Below, in pieces: positions 35,851-45,708 of a stretch of 64,000 nt of DNA (its first letter is position 1; each line of letters opens with the position of its first letter). The stretch lies in contig NZ_JAGIOE010000001.1 in the NCBI RefSeq assembly GCF_017876575.1, positions 2,666,001 to 2,730,000 on the forward strand. The letters are read 5' to 3'. This stretch comes from Paeniglutamicibacter psychrophenolicus. GTDB taxonomy: Bacteria > Actinomycetota > Actinomycetes > Actinomycetales > Micrococcaceae. The position numbers and the translations under genes are program-made. The notes under the pieces were generated by a model, which worked only from the letters and a program-made list of their open reading frames with translations, had not been told where the DNA came from and did not search any database.

Positions 35851-36497
35851 TGGCGGCTAGAAATTTCGGGAAGACTCAGAGCGGCCGATTCCGACGAGGC
35901 GGCTCGCGGCCGCAATACAAGCGTGTCTTGATTGTCACCGAGGGTCAGATTACTGAACCAGAGTACTTTGACTATGTGCGTAGCACTTTGGGCCACGCAC
36001 TTAAGCTGGTTTGCTAGCCGGTGGGACGCGACCCGCTGGCTGTGGTCCAAAAGGCGGCGCAGCTTCGCGACGCTGAGTCGCGAAGAAGTTCGGATCCATT
36101 CGATGAAGTCTGGGCCGTCGTTGACGTGGACACACACGCCAATCTTCCTGATGCCAGGAGATTGGCCCGAAGGGAAGGCATAGAGCTTGGTGTTTGCAAT
36201 CCTTGCTTTGAGGTATGGCTGCTGATGCACCTTCAACCGGTTTTTGCTGCGACGTCCGGCAAAAATGTTTCTGCAAAATGGCAGAAGCTATCGAACTCGC
36301 AGTTGAAGCACGTAAATGTTCAAGCGCTTGCAGGAAAGTTTGAAACCGCGCAATCGAATGCACTCGGTAACAGGAGCCAACGAGTGCGGCAGCAGTTGGA
36401 TGAGAATGACAATCCGTCAACAAACCTGGACCTTTTAGTCGGGATGCTCCTGAGATCCGCACGGCAGTCAGCGGCCAATCCCGAGCTCAAACTGTAA
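35850..36497 (+). pseudogene. rloB: RloB-family protein (AbiLii-like TOPRIM effector), interrupted by amber codon
   Basis: The frame starts at ATG 35850 (overlapping rloA) and would give about 215 residues, the usual RloB size. Motifs RVLIVTEGQITEPEYF (Glu31, Glu36) and EVWAVVDVDTHAN (DxD), then CNPCFEVWLLMHL, are the TOPRIM-like core of RloB. A TAG at codon 56 (36015-36017) breaks the gene between LKLVC and PVGRDPLAVVQKAA; the frame is otherwise intact to TAA-adjacent 36497, with no frameshift. The stop is either a real inactivating mutation, a sequencing error or, less likely, read through. Confidence 0.85.
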
Positions 36498-36878
36498 AAA
36501 GATCGATCGCCGGCATATCCGAACACGAGCAGAAACGCGAGCGAAGAGCAGCGGTTCGATGACCCGTGGCGCAGCCAGCTGCGCGTTGCCATCGGCTGCC
36601 AGGCCCCTCCGCTTCGTAAGCGACTTCGCTCCAGCGATGGTCCCGCCACTACTACCTCGAGGAACAGGTGCCCGGGTCGATCCGGTTGTACCAGGATATG
36701 GACCTTTCTTCATGGTGTTCCGAGCGGGCGCCATCTGGATTGAACGGTCGCAGAGCGGCGTAAGGACTGTAATGTTGCTGTGGTTCGGTATGCCGGAAGC
36801 GTTGGCGCCTGCTGTCCTTTCCCATTCGCGGTTATGGTCTTGCCAGCAAACACCAATGAAACCACCGGGTTCGGTGGC
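36498..36878. other. Junction region with coding debris
   Basis: About 380 bases without an intact gene. It begins with the right copy of the 45-bp repeat. One plus-strand frame (about 36636-36770) reads SRHYYLEEQVPGSIRLYQDM and stops; it looks like a fragment of a real protein I cannot name. The region marks the right edge of the RloAB insertion. Confidence 0.45.
36546..36590 (+). repeat. Right copy of 45-bp repeat flanking RloAB
   Basis: Matches the 3' end of the VOC gene (34252-34296) at 38 of 45 positions; differences are mostly at third codon positions (encoded QRFDDPWRSQLRVA). It is therefore a homologous but diverged coding end, consistent with an element that carried its own version of the gene's 3' end. 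Confidence 0.6.
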
Positions 36879-36890
36879 TAGGGTCGTACG

Positions 36891-37682
36891 ATGCATTTAC
36901 GCCTGAGCGAACTACGTCCGCACCTGATCTCGAACCGGATCTTCCTGATGGGTCCCGGGGCCAAGACCATCGAGGCGACCGGGGCCAGCTATGGCGAGGA
37001 CAGCCTGATCAAATTCGCCCCGGACCTGCGACTGGAACCCTACGCCACGTATTGGGCGGGAAGCGGCCGGCACCTGCTGAGCATGGGGTCCTTCTCCTAC
37101 ACCCATTCCCGGCTGCCGCTCTCTACGCGGGTGGGGCGCTACACCTCCATCGCCAAGGGCGTGAAGGTCATGGGAGCCATGCACCCGCACGAATGGGCTT
37201 CCACCAGCCCGGTCTTCTACAACCGCCGGCTCATGATGGAAACCTTCGAGAGCGACAGGGGAGAGGCACCCGCCTATCGGAAATTCGACTACACCCCGGA
37301 GCCCGTGGTGGTCGGAAACGACGTGTGGATCGGCGAAGACGTCACCCTGGGCCACGGCGTGCACATCGGCGACGGGGCAGTGGTTGCCTCCAACTCGGTG
37401 GTCACCCGCGATGTGCCTCCCTACGCTGTGGTCGGCGGGGTGCCCGCAAAGACCATTCGGCACCGCTTCGACGAGGGCACCGTGAGTGAACTGCGGCGCA
37501 GCGCCTGGTGGAACTATTCGCCCACCGCGTTGAACCAGCTTGACGTCAGGGATCCGGGAGAATTCGCCCGCGGCGCCATCGGCCTCATCGAAGCCGGGGC
37601 CATCGAGCCCTACCGCCCTGCGGTCCTCACGGGCCGCGATCTGGCTGCGGCTGTCGCCGGAGTCGGCAGCAACACGGCCTGA
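36891..37682 (+). CDS. CatB-type hexapeptide acetyltransferase
   Basis: 263 residues, left-handed beta-helix. Repeats are visible in [15 protein letters not shown], then [13 protein letters not shown] (the catalytic-type His segment of xenobiotic acetyltransferases), [49 protein letters not shown]. The family O-acetylates sugars, chloramphenicol or streptogramins; chromosomal copies mostly modify cell-surface glycans. The -10 element TAGGGT (36879-36884) lies six bases from the ATG, so the mRNA is probably leaderless. Single-gene unit. Confidence 0.88.
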   Translation: MHLRLSELRPHLISNRIFLMGPGAKTIEATGASYGEDSLIKFAPDLRLEPYATYWAGSGRHLLSMGSFSYTHSRLPLSTRVGRYTSIAKGVKVMGAMHPHEWASTSPVFYNRRLMMETFESDRGEAPAYRKFDYTPEPVVVGNDVWIGEDVTLGHGVHIGDGAVVASNSVVTRDVPPYAVVGGVPAKTIRHRFDEGTVSELRRSAWWNYSPTALNQLDVRDPGEFARGAIGLIEAGAIEPYRPAVLTGRDLAAAVAGVGSNTA

Positions 37683-37790
37683 GGCAACCGGGAGCGCGTT
37701 GTCCCTGCGGCAAGCCACCTTGCCGGTGTCGAGACGGCGTCGAATAGCCCCTGCAGCAATCGGCACCATCGCTCCGGAGACCATCCGGTG

Positions 37791-39116
37791 CTACGGCTTC
37801 GTCCGGGCGGTGCCGTTCGGTGCCTCAAGGACCAAGTGCCCGACCTCGGTCCGGTTTCCCCTGCCGGTGCGCACCGCGGTGGCACCGCTGCCGTGGGCCA
37901 CGACCTTGCCGCCTACCGACAGCGCGTCCACCGGTCCCTCCAGATCCACCGTGGCCACGCCGTCGCCGGTGGTGACGATGTCCCCGCCCACGCTCACGGT
38001 TCCGATGTGGCCCGAGGGCTTCACGCTCAACGCGATCGCCGACAGCGGCATCAACACTCCCTTGACCAGGGACTCACCGGTGCCGCCGGAGGTGGACAGA
38101 TTGCCGGTGATGGTGAGTTTCGGCAGCTCGCGGCTGACCTGCACGCCCACCGATCCGTCGCCGGTGGTGGTGATGGATTCAAAACCGGCCTCGTTCAGCG
38201 ATCCGTCATAGACATTGAAGCCTCGGGCCCCGAGCCCGGTGGTCATGATCGGCGCCTGGATCGACAGCACATCGATGTCGCCGAAGTTCACGAATCCGAT
38301 GCCGCTGGGTCCGTGCGAGGTGACAGCGGCCTTGGCAGTCCAGTTCTTGACCCGGCCCCAGTTGTCCAGGACCATGTCGTTTTGCCCGTACGTGGTGGTG
38401 GTGCCCAGGTTCAGGACCCGTTCGGCGCGGGCGCCGCTGATGATGAACACGCCGCCCGAGATCAGGTCCGGGGTGCCCGGTGCGATCCCGCCGTCCGAGA
38501 AGACGTCTCCGGTGCTGAGCAGCTCCAGCTCGACCGTTCCGCCATCTGCCGTGCCCGCGGTGTCCCCGTGGCCACCGACAAAGACTCCGCCGCCGCGCAC
38601 CGGGGAAGCAGCGGAACCTACTGAGATGTTTTCCAGCCTGGCCGACAGCGTGACGGCGGGATCGGGCTGCCGGTTCCACAGGGTGAAGGCGCCCTGCATG
38701 GCTTCGACACCGAAGCCGGTGGGCCGGGCGCTGCGGCCCCTGGTGTCCGCGGCCGCCACGTGGACCCCGTCGGCCTCCACCCGGCCTGCGCGGATGCTGC
38801 CCTCCGCGCCGAGGTAAACCTGCCCGTGGGTGGTGACGTTGCGCAGGCGCAGCGTGCCGAGGTCAGTCACGGTGGGGTCGTTGTAGATCGCCAGCTCATG
38901 CTCGGAGGTGCGCACGGTGAGGTCCGAGACGGTGTTGTCGCTGGTCAGTTTCAGGCCCTTGGCGCCGAAGACCAGCTCGCCGCCGCGCAGGGCGACCCCG
39001 GGCGGCAGGGTGATCGACGGCATGCCCCGCAGCGTCCCGGTGATCTCTATGTCGTTGGCGCCGGAGGCCAAGGCCTCGTTGAATTGGGCAACGCTTGCCA
39101 CCTTCGTGGGGGACAT
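37791..39116 (-). CDS. Predicted beta-helix protein, intracellular, unknown function
   Basis: 441 residues made of short Gly/Thr/Val-rich repeats (TLRGMPSITLPPGVALRGGELVFGAKGLKLTS; later VGGDIVTTGDG, VGGKVVAHGSG), the pattern of a right-handed parallel beta-helix (pectate-lyase-like). There is no signal peptide, so it is either cytoplasmic or exported by another route. ATG 39116 has AAGGTGG five bases upstream; a GTG at 39125 would remove that site. No catalytic residues can be named. It converges with the acetyltransferase gene and stands alone. Confidence 0.75.
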   Translation of the reverse strand: MSPTKVASVAQFNEALASGANDIEITGTLRGMPSITLPPGVALRGGELVFGAKGLKLTSDNTVSDLTVRTSEHELAIYNDPTVTDLGTLRLRNVTTHGQVYLGAEGSIRAGRVEADGVHVAAADTRGRSARPTGFGVEAMQGAFTLWNRQPDPAVTLSARLENISVGSAASPVRGGGVFVGGHGDTAGTADGGTVELELLSTGDVFSDGGIAPGTPDLISGGVFIISGARAERVLNLGTTTTYGQNDMVLDNWGRVKNWTAKAAVTSHGPSGIGFVNFGDIDVLSIQAPIMTTGLGARGFNVYDGSLNEAGFESITTTGDGSVGVQVSRELPKLTITGNLSTSGGTGESLVKGVLMPLSAIALSVKPSGHIGTVSVGGDIVTTGDGVATVDLEGPVDALSVGGKVVAHGSGATAVRTGRGNRTEVGHLVLEAPNGTARTKP

Positions 39117-39334
39117 CGTGGCCACCTTTCGTTTCGGAACGGATCATTGGTTCTGCGGCACCCGGGTGGACGCCCCGCTTGCATCGTACGCCGATGGCCG
39201 TGACCAAGGAATCAGTCGTGGGCATGGGGATATTCCCCTTTGGGAGTGAAATCACCGGGTTGCCAACAAGCCTGTTGTCCACAGCATGTCGTCCGCACTC
39301 GTCGTGGTTGGTGGCTTGAACCTACGGTGGATGG

Positions 39335-40018
39335 ATGAAGAGCAATAAGCACGGGCGGCGGAGGGACGCGCGTATACGGGCTGGAATCGGGAAGGCACCC
39401 AAGGACCCATCGATTGTGCCTCCCCGGTCGACTGGGCTGGTGGAAACGCAGGTTGCGCCCCTGCAAGCGGACACGCGCATGGCACGGTGGAGTCGCTGGT
39501 TCTGCATCCGTCACATGAGTGCCGAGCGGCGATCCACGGTGCTGGCGTGGTTGTTGGTGGGGATTGTCGGGGTGCTGGTCGTTCTCGGGCTCGTTGTATT
39601 CGGCCGCACGCTGATTGACGCCGGGAAACGGTTTATCATCGAGCCGATTGCTAGTTGGGTGCTTTCGATCCCCGCGCATTTGGTGACTCCGTTGGTGGCG
39701 GCAGGTGCTTCGCTGATCGCTTTTCTGGCTCTGCGGCAGAAGCGTGCAGCCGACGCCAGGACCGAATGGTGGAAGCGAACGCAGTATGGGCTGGACCAGT
39801 TGGCGTCCGAGAACGACTTGTTGGTCATGGTGGGGACAGGCATGCTGCGACATCTCAGGGATGAGCACGAACGACAAAGATGGTTCCGTGCGAGGATCGT
39901 CGATGCCAGCGATCTGAAGCTTTTCAACAAGGTAGCCAAGCCATTGCTGAGACAACCGGCAATCACACGTAGCATGGACACTACGAGAGAGGCCAACGAA
40001 AATGACGAAGAATCATGA
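39335..40018 (+). CDS. Small membrane protein of unknown function
   Basis: 227 residues. Basic N-terminus, two membrane helices (about 69-90 and 112-135: LAWLLVGIVGVLVVLGLVVF and LVTPLVAAGASLIAFLAL), then a cytoplasmic C-terminal region of about 90 residues (TEWWKRTQYGLDQLASENDLLVMVG). This two-helix plus WWKR-YGLD layout recurs in actinobacterial hypothetical proteins. The -10 element TACGGT (39323-39328) lies six bases before the ATG, so it is leaderless. It overlaps the next small gene by 17 bases. Confidence 0.7.
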   Translation: MKSNKHGRRRDARIRAGIGKAPKDPSIVPPRSTGLVETQVAPLQADTRMARWSRWFCIRHMSAERRSTVLAWLLVGIVGVLVVLGLVVFGRTLIDAGKRFIIEPIASWVLSIPAHLVTPLVAAGASLIAFLALRQKRAADARTEWWKRTQYGLDQLASENDLLVMVGTGMLRHLRDEHERQRWFRARIVDASDLKLFNKVAKPLLRQPAITRSMDTTREANENDEES

Positions 40019-40169
40019 GGCTGAACAGCCACACAGATATCTGAGCCCCGAGACCATTAGTGAACTGCAGCAGCTCGTGGATGACGTCAACGAGTCTCTC
40101 GAACGCGACCGGAACCGATTGTCGCAAAGAATACTTCGCGTGCTTTTTCCAAGCCGCAACAACAGGTAG
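40002..40169 (+). CDS. Small 55-residue protein, coupled to the preceding membrane protein
   Basis: MTKNHEAEQPHRYLSPETIS... ends in a basic tail (RVLFPSRNNR). ATG 40002 has GAGAGAGG eight bases upstream and lies inside the 3' end of the previous gene, so it is probably translated with it. Mostly helical and charged; no membrane segment. Function unknown. Confidence 0.5.
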   Translation: MTKNHEAEQPHRYLSPETISELQQLVDDVNESLERDRNRLSQRILRVLFPSRNNR

Positions 40170-40262
40170 GTCGTGTTCGTTTCCCGGCCGGCCCGTCTAC
40201 GAACAGTCCACGACCGTGACGGCAATGAGTGGCTCATGCAGGTCGCACCTCCGGTTGCCGGT

Positions 40263-40770
40263 TCACTCAAATGCGGGTGGGTCCTCCGGCTGCAGCGGCT
40301 TGACCGCAGCAGGCACGATCCCGATCGTTGCCGACTGCGGGCCGACCATGTGCCCGTCGGCATGGATGTTCAACGGCTTGCTGGCGCTGGGGGTGATCTC
40401 GCTTCCGCGGCTGAAGGAAACTTTGGGCTGGCGCAGGTGGGTGCCCCGAAAGGAACCTAGGAACGCCAGTGCCACCCCAGGGCTCACGCCTTGCCTGGGG
40501 CCACCACGTCCGGCGGACGGTCACCGGCTATCGCCTCCGAGTAGAAACGCAGCCCCCACTGTATAGCCCGACGTTTCCCCCGGCGATAAGCCACCCGGAT
40601 ACCGTGCAGCGGGTTCCGTCCACCTCGAGAGTGAAGGTGATGTTGCGCCAGTCGAGAAAGGACTTGGGGCCACCGCGGAGGCAAGCGAAAGGGGCGAGGT
40701 TGACCCGCGCGCTGCTGACGTACGCGTTGGCCAAGCCGCCGAAACCCACGTTGGCGCCCCCCGGTGGGGC
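40263..40770 (-). pseudogene. Truncated, frameshifted copy of the diacylglycerol-kinase-like gene
   Basis: Three minus-strand frames in succession match residues about 137-300 of the intact protein at 45709-46611: ANVGFGGLANAYVSSARVNLAPF (intact ANVGFDGLANEYGNSARINLGPF), then DRPPDVVAPGKA, then VALAFLGSFRGTHLRQ and FSRGSEITPSASKPLNIHADG (intact FSRGSEITISASKPLNIYADG). Two frameshifts and loss of the N-terminal catalytic half show that it is dead. The orientation is the same as the intact gene 5 kb away. Confidence 0.88.
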
Positions 40771-40826
40771 TGCCGTTGACCAGCCTGGGTCCACCCCACA
40801 CACCACCGGCCTGGACAGGTCCGGGT

Positions 40827-41261
40827 CTAGTGGGAGTCGAGAAGGCGGTGCTTGAGCTCCTTGATGCGTGAGTGGATTTCATCGCGGAGAAGTTCCATGC
40901 GCTCCCGGCCTTCGATCCCGCGCAGGGACGGCTCGTCGGTCGCCCAGACCTCGATCTGGACGCCGTCAACGGCCGGAACGTTGGCCTCGGTGCCCAGGAC
41001 CACCACGTGCCCGGCGGCCCGCATGCTCTCCTCGGTCAACGCCTTGGGCTTTTCGTTGTGGATGTCGACGCCGATCTCCAGCAGGACCTCGGCCGAGAGG
41101 GCGTTGATGGCCGTTCCGGGCCTGGTGCCGGCCGAGGTGGCGGTGATGTCGTCGCCGGCCTCGAGTTTCATGAGGCCCGCGGCCATCTGGGATTTTCCGC
41201 CGTTCTTGACGCACACGAACAGGACGGAGGGGCGCCCGGGCTTCGAGGTTGCGGGGCTCAT
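40827..41261 (-). CDS. Low-molecular-weight phosphatase family / ArsC-like protein with Lys P-loop
   Basis: 144 residues, LMW-PTPase fold. The P-loop reads VLFVCVKNGGKSQMA: Cys17 is present, but the phosphate-binding arginine of C-x5-R is lysine (C-x5-K). The general-acid aspartate region is weak. Arsenate-mycothiol transferase (ArsC1-type) or a regulatory homolog are the likely roles. ATG 41261 overlaps the arsR stop (ATGA), so it is co-translated with arsR and would be induced by arsenic. The locus also has a canonical C-x5-R ArsC at 42856. Confidence 0.82.
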   Translation of the reverse strand: MSPATSKPGRPSVLFVCVKNGGKSQMAAGLMKLEAGDDITATSAGTRPGTAINALSAEVLLEIGVDIHNEKPKALTEESMRAAGHVVVLGTEANVPAVDGVQIEVWATDEPSLRGIEGRERMELLRDEIHSRIKELKHRLLDSH

Positions 41262-41650
41262 CGGCTGGCCTTCGGGCTGAGCGTTGCCGCCAGCGAATCC
41301 AGCGCGCCGGGGACCAGCGAGTAGTACGCCCAGACGCCGCGCTTTTCGCGGTTCAGCAGCCCGGCCTCCACCATGATCTTCAGGTGGTGGGAAACCGTGG
41401 GCTGGCCCAGGTTCAGCGGCTCTGACAGGTCGCAGACACAGGTCTCGGCGTCCGGGGACGAGGAGACGATCGACAGGATGCGCAGCCGGTTGGGGTCGGC
41501 GAGCGCCTTGAAGCGCGCCGCGAGGGCCTCGGCCTCGCCGGCCAGCAAGGACTCCTGCCCGTGGGAGGGGACGCAGCACGGGGCTTCCGATTCCTGTACG
41601 GGAACCTCGGGGGAATCCTGACGCATGGGGGTGGCAACCGGTGTGGGCAT
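41258..41650 (-). CDS. arsR: ArsR-family arsenic-responsive repressor
   Basis: 130 residues, winged helix: FKALADPNRLRILSIVSSS, then ETCVCDLSEPLNLGQPTVSHHLKIMVEAGLL. The As(III)-site ELCVCDL-type motif (CVCDL, Cys71 and Cys73) sits in the recognition helix region, plus a Cys25-Cys26 pair in the N-terminal extension, the arrangement of actinobacterial ArsR. It represses itself, the coupled ArsC-like gene and the divergent acr3 operon. Dyads between 41689 and 41741 are its likely operators. Confidence 0.95.
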   Translation of the reverse strand: MPTPVATPMRQDSPEVPVQESEAPCCVPSHGQESLLAGEAEALAARFKALADPNRLRILSIVSSSPDAETCVCDLSEPLNLGQPTVSHHLKIMVEAGLLNREKRGVWAYYSLVPGALDSLAATLSPKASR

Positions 41651-41688
41651 GTGCCTTGCCTCGCTTTCCTGGGCTCCCGGACGGGAGA

Positions 41689-41741
41689 TTGACAATCGTC
41701 GATATATGCAACGATACTCGATACATCGACACTCGTCGATG
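41689..41741. promoter_or_regulatory. ars divergent promoter with ArsR operators
   Basis: CATCGAC-ACTC-GTCGATG (41724-41741) is a perfect 7-bp inverted repeat; TCGAT-AC-ATCGA precedes and overlaps it, and ATCGT-N11-ACGAT lies further left. For acr3, TTGACA (41689-41694) pairs with GATACT (41713-41718) at 18-base spacing. The dyads cover the -10 and start region, as expected for ArsR repression. Confidence 0.75.
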
Positions 41742-41767
41742 CCTAGCTTTTTTGGAGTGAACCCGAC

Positions 41768-42859
41768 GTGACGACCAACGCCCCGCCTGCCGAAACCCGG
41801 CACCTGAGCGCCAAGCTCTCCACCCTGGACCGCTACCTGGCCGTCTGGATCCTGGCGGCCATGGCCCTCGGCTTGGTGTTGGGTCGGCTGATACCCGGAC
41901 TCGGGGCTGCGCTGGACTCCATCCAGGTCGCCGGCATCTCCCTGCCCATCGCCCTCGGGCTGCTGGTGATGATGTACCCGGTGCTCGCCAAGGTCCGCTA
42001 CAACGAGACCGGCGCCGTGCTGGGCGACAAGAAACTCATGGTCACCTCGCTGGTGATCAACTGGGTCCTGGCCCCGGCCTTCATGTTCGTGCTGGCCTGG
42101 ATCTTCCTGGCCGACCTGCCCGAATACCGCACCGGGTTGATCATCGTCGGGCTGGCGCGCTGCATCGCGATGGTCTTCATCTGGAACGACCTGGCCTGCG
42201 GTGACCGCGAGGCAGCCGCCGTGCTGGTCGCCATCAACTCCGTCTTCCAGGTCCTCGCCTTCGGCGCCCTGGGCTGGTTCTACCTGCAGCTTCTTCCGTC
42301 GTGGCTCGGGCTGCCCACGACAAGCGCCGAATTCTCGATTCTCACCATCACGCTCTCGGTCCTGGTGTTCCTGGGCATCCCGCTCGTGGCCGGATACCTC
42401 ACCCGCACCCTCGGCGAAAAGGCCAAGGGCCGGGAATGGTACGAAAACAGGTTCCTGCCCAGGATCGGCCCCTGGGCGCTCTATGGCCTGCTGTTCACCA
42501 TCGTGCTGCTCTTCGCCCTGCAGGGGGACAACATCATCGCCAAGCCCCTGGACGTCGCGCGCATCGCGTTGCCGCTGCTGGTCTACTTCCTGGTGGTCTT
42601 CGGCGCCTCCATGCTCATCGGCCGCGCCCTGCGCATGGGCTATGCCCGCACCACCACCCTGGCGTTCACCGCGGCAAGCAACAACTTCGAACTGGCCATC
42701 GCCGTGGCCATCGCGACCTTCGGGGTCACCAGCGGCCAGGCCCTGGCCGGGGTCGTCGGCCCGCTGATCGAGGTGCCGCTGCTGGTTGCCCTGGTCTACG
42801 TCGCGCTCTGGTCCCGCAAGTTCTTCCCCTCCCTCAACCCCGCAAAGGTCCAAGCATGA
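41768..42859 (+). CDS. acr3: Arsenite efflux permease, ACR3 family
   Basis: 363 residues, ten helices. Signature LARCIAMVFIWNDLACGD carries the conserved cysteine (about Cys138) in helix four needed for As(III) transport, and SNNFELAIAVAIATFG in helix nine is typical of ACR3. It exports arsenite. GTG start 41768 with GGAG ten bases upstream. Its stop overlaps the next arsC start (ATGA). It is the first gene of the plus-strand ars operon under the ArsR operators. Confidence 0.95.
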   Translation: MTTNAPPAETRHLSAKLSTLDRYLAVWILAAMALGLVLGRLIPGLGAALDSIQVAGISLPIALGLLVMMYPVLAKVRYNETGAVLGDKKLMVTSLVINWVLAPAFMFVLAWIFLADLPEYRTGLIIVGLARCIAMVFIWNDLACGDREAAAVLVAINSVFQVLAFGALGWFYLQLLPSWLGLPTTSAEFSILTITLSVLVFLGIPLVAGYLTRTLGEKAKGREWYENRFLPRIGPWALYGLLFTIVLLFALQGDNIIAKPLDVARIALPLLVYFLVVFGASMLIGRALRMGYARTTTLAFTAASNNFELAIAVAIATFGVTSGQALAGVVGPLIEVPLLVALVYVALWSRKFFPSLNPAKVQA

Positions 42860-43272
42860 ACACCGCCACCAAGCCCTCCGTCCTGTTCGTCTGCGTCCAC
42901 AACGCCGGACGCTCCCAAATGGCCGCGGCCCTTCTGGCCAACCTCTCGGCCGGGCAGATCGAGGTGCGCTCCGCCGGCTCCGCCCCGGCCGACACCGTGA
43001 ACCCTGCCGCCGTCGCGGCCATGGCAGAGGTGGGCATCGACATGTCCACGCAGGTCCCCAAGATCCTCACCCCCGAGGCCGTCAAGGAATCGGACGTGGT
43101 CATCACCATGGGCTGCGGCGACACCTGCCCGATCTTCCCGGGCAAGCGCTACGAGGACTGGGTGCTTGAGGATCCCGCGGGCCAGGGAGTGGAGGCGGTG
43201 CGCCCGATCCGCGACGAGATCCGCTCCCGGATCGAGACCCTGATCTCCGAACTGCTGCCCGCCACCAAGTAG
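42856..43272 (+). CDS. arsC: Arsenate reductase ArsC, LMW-phosphatase type
   Basis: 138 residues. P-loop VLFVCVHNAGRSQMA with Cys-x5-Arg intact, and Cys pair in MGCGDTCPIFPGKRYEDW, the thioredoxin- or mycoredoxin-coupled arsenate reductase pattern; DEIRSRIETL closes the fold. It reduces arsenate to arsenite for export by Acr3. ATG overlaps the acr3 stop. It differs from the Lys-P-loop homolog next to arsR, so the locus has one canonical and one variant enzyme. Confidence 0.95.
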   Translation: MNTATKPSVLFVCVHNAGRSQMAAALLANLSAGQIEVRSAGSAPADTVNPAAVAAMAEVGIDMSTQVPKILTPEAVKESDVVITMGCGDTCPIFPGKRYEDWVLEDPAGQGVEAVRPIRDEIRSRIETLISELLPATK

Positions 43273-43302
43273 CAACCCCTTGATCCACAGGACCGGAAGA
43301 CC

Positions 43303-44718
43303 ATGAACCAGAGACACCCGATCATTGTCATCGGCGCCGGACCCATCGGACTGGCCGCCGCGGCACACCTTCTCGAACGCGGCCAGGACGTCCGCGTCCT
43401 CGAGGCCGGGGCCAGCGCCGGAGCCGCAATGCAGGCCTGGGGCCACATCAAGCTCTTCTCCACCTGACAGTACAACATCGACGCCGCTGCCCGCCGGCTG
43501 CTGGAAACACCCACCGGGGCCTACTCCGGTGGCTGGGAAGCACCTCGCGACACCCGCCTCCCAACGGGTTCCGAGATGGTGACCCAGTACCTTCAGCCGC
43601 TGGCGGCCCACCCGGCACTGGCCCCGCACATCAGCTACGGGCACCGCGTCACCGGCGTGAGCCGCGTCCAGCCCGGCGGCAACGGCGTGGACAAGACCCG
43701 GTCGCAGGACCGGGCGGAGTCCACCTTCCTGCTGCGCACCGCGACCGCCCGGGGACTTGAAGACATCGAGGCACGGGCCGTCATCGACGCCTCGGGCACC
43801 TGGGGGACCCCCAACCCGGTGGGCCGCAGCGGCTTCGAGGCCATCGGCGAGGCGGACGCCAGGGCCATGGGCATCGTCACCTCCCCGCTGCCGGATCCGC
43901 TGGGAGCCGGCCGCGAACACTTTGCCGGAAAGACCGTCCTGGTCCTCGGTGCCGGGCACTCGGCGGCCAACACCCTGATCAGCCTGGGCCGGCTGCGCCA
44001 GCACCACCCCGACACCCGCATCCTGTGGGGCCTGCGCGGGGCGGCCAACCCGATCCGCCTGTACGGGGGAGGACCGGCGGACCAGCTGCCGGCGCGCGGA
44101 CAGCTGGGCACCTCGCTGCGCCGCTTCGTGGAGAACGGCGACATCACCATCGTCGAAAACGTCGCCGTCACCACCTTGGAACTCGGGGAGAAACTCGGCG
44201 TGGTTCTCGCCGATGGCCGTCGGCTGGAGACGGACCTGCTGGTCCCGGCCACCGGCTTCCGCCCCGACCTGGCAATGCTCTCGGAGCTGCGCCTGGACAT
44301 GGACCAGGCCGTGGAGGCACCGCGTCAGCTCGGCCCGCTCATCGATCCGGAATTCCACAGCTGCGGCACGGTCAGTGCCCACGGCGAGTCCGTGCTTGCC
44401 CACCCGGAGACCGACTTCTATATCGTGGGCATGAAAAGCTACGGACGGGCCCCGACGTTCCTCATGGCCACCGGCTACGAGCAGGTCCGCTCCATCGCCG
44501 CATCCCTGGCGGGGGACCGCGCGGCGGCCGAGAACGTGGAACTGGAGTTGCCGGAAACCGGAGTGTGTTCCACCGACCTGGGCGGTTCCTGCGACCTTCC
44601 GGCGGCCGGCGTTCCCGAGCCCTTGGCCGGGTCCTGCTGCGGCACCCCCGAACCGGTGGAAATCGGCTTCGCCACCGGCACCCAGCACGGCCACACCGAG
44701 CTGCTGGTCGGGCAGTAA
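43303..44718 (+). pseudogene. ArsO-like flavin monooxygenase with an in-frame TGA
   Basis: The frame from ATG 43303 encodes an FAD-dependent monooxygenase-like protein of about 471 codons: IIVIGAGPIGLAAAAHLLERG, WGHIKLFS, YNIDAAARRLL, GAGHSAANTL (NADP site), then a C-terminal Cys-rich tail (CCGTP). The TGA at 43465-43467 occurs at codon 55, where family members usually have Trp (LFSPW-YNID), so a single TGG-to-TGA change breaks the gene. The 3' part stays open from 43576. ArsO-type flavoproteins are common last genes of ars operons and their substrate is unclear. Mutation or sequencing error cannot be separated here. Confidence 0.83.
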
Positions 44719-45696
<978 letters not shown>

Positions 45697-45708
45697 GGAA
45701 CGCGGCGG

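Noticed and set aside
41258-42853. Long minus-strand frame extending arsR across the acr3 gene
   Set aside because: It is antisense to an intact acr3 gene with correct motifs; arsR starts at 41650 in front of the operator region.
43465-43467. Selenocysteine at the TGA of the arsO-like gene
   Set aside because: Homologs have Trp, not Cys, at this position and no SECIS-like hairpin follows; nonsense mutation or error is simpler.
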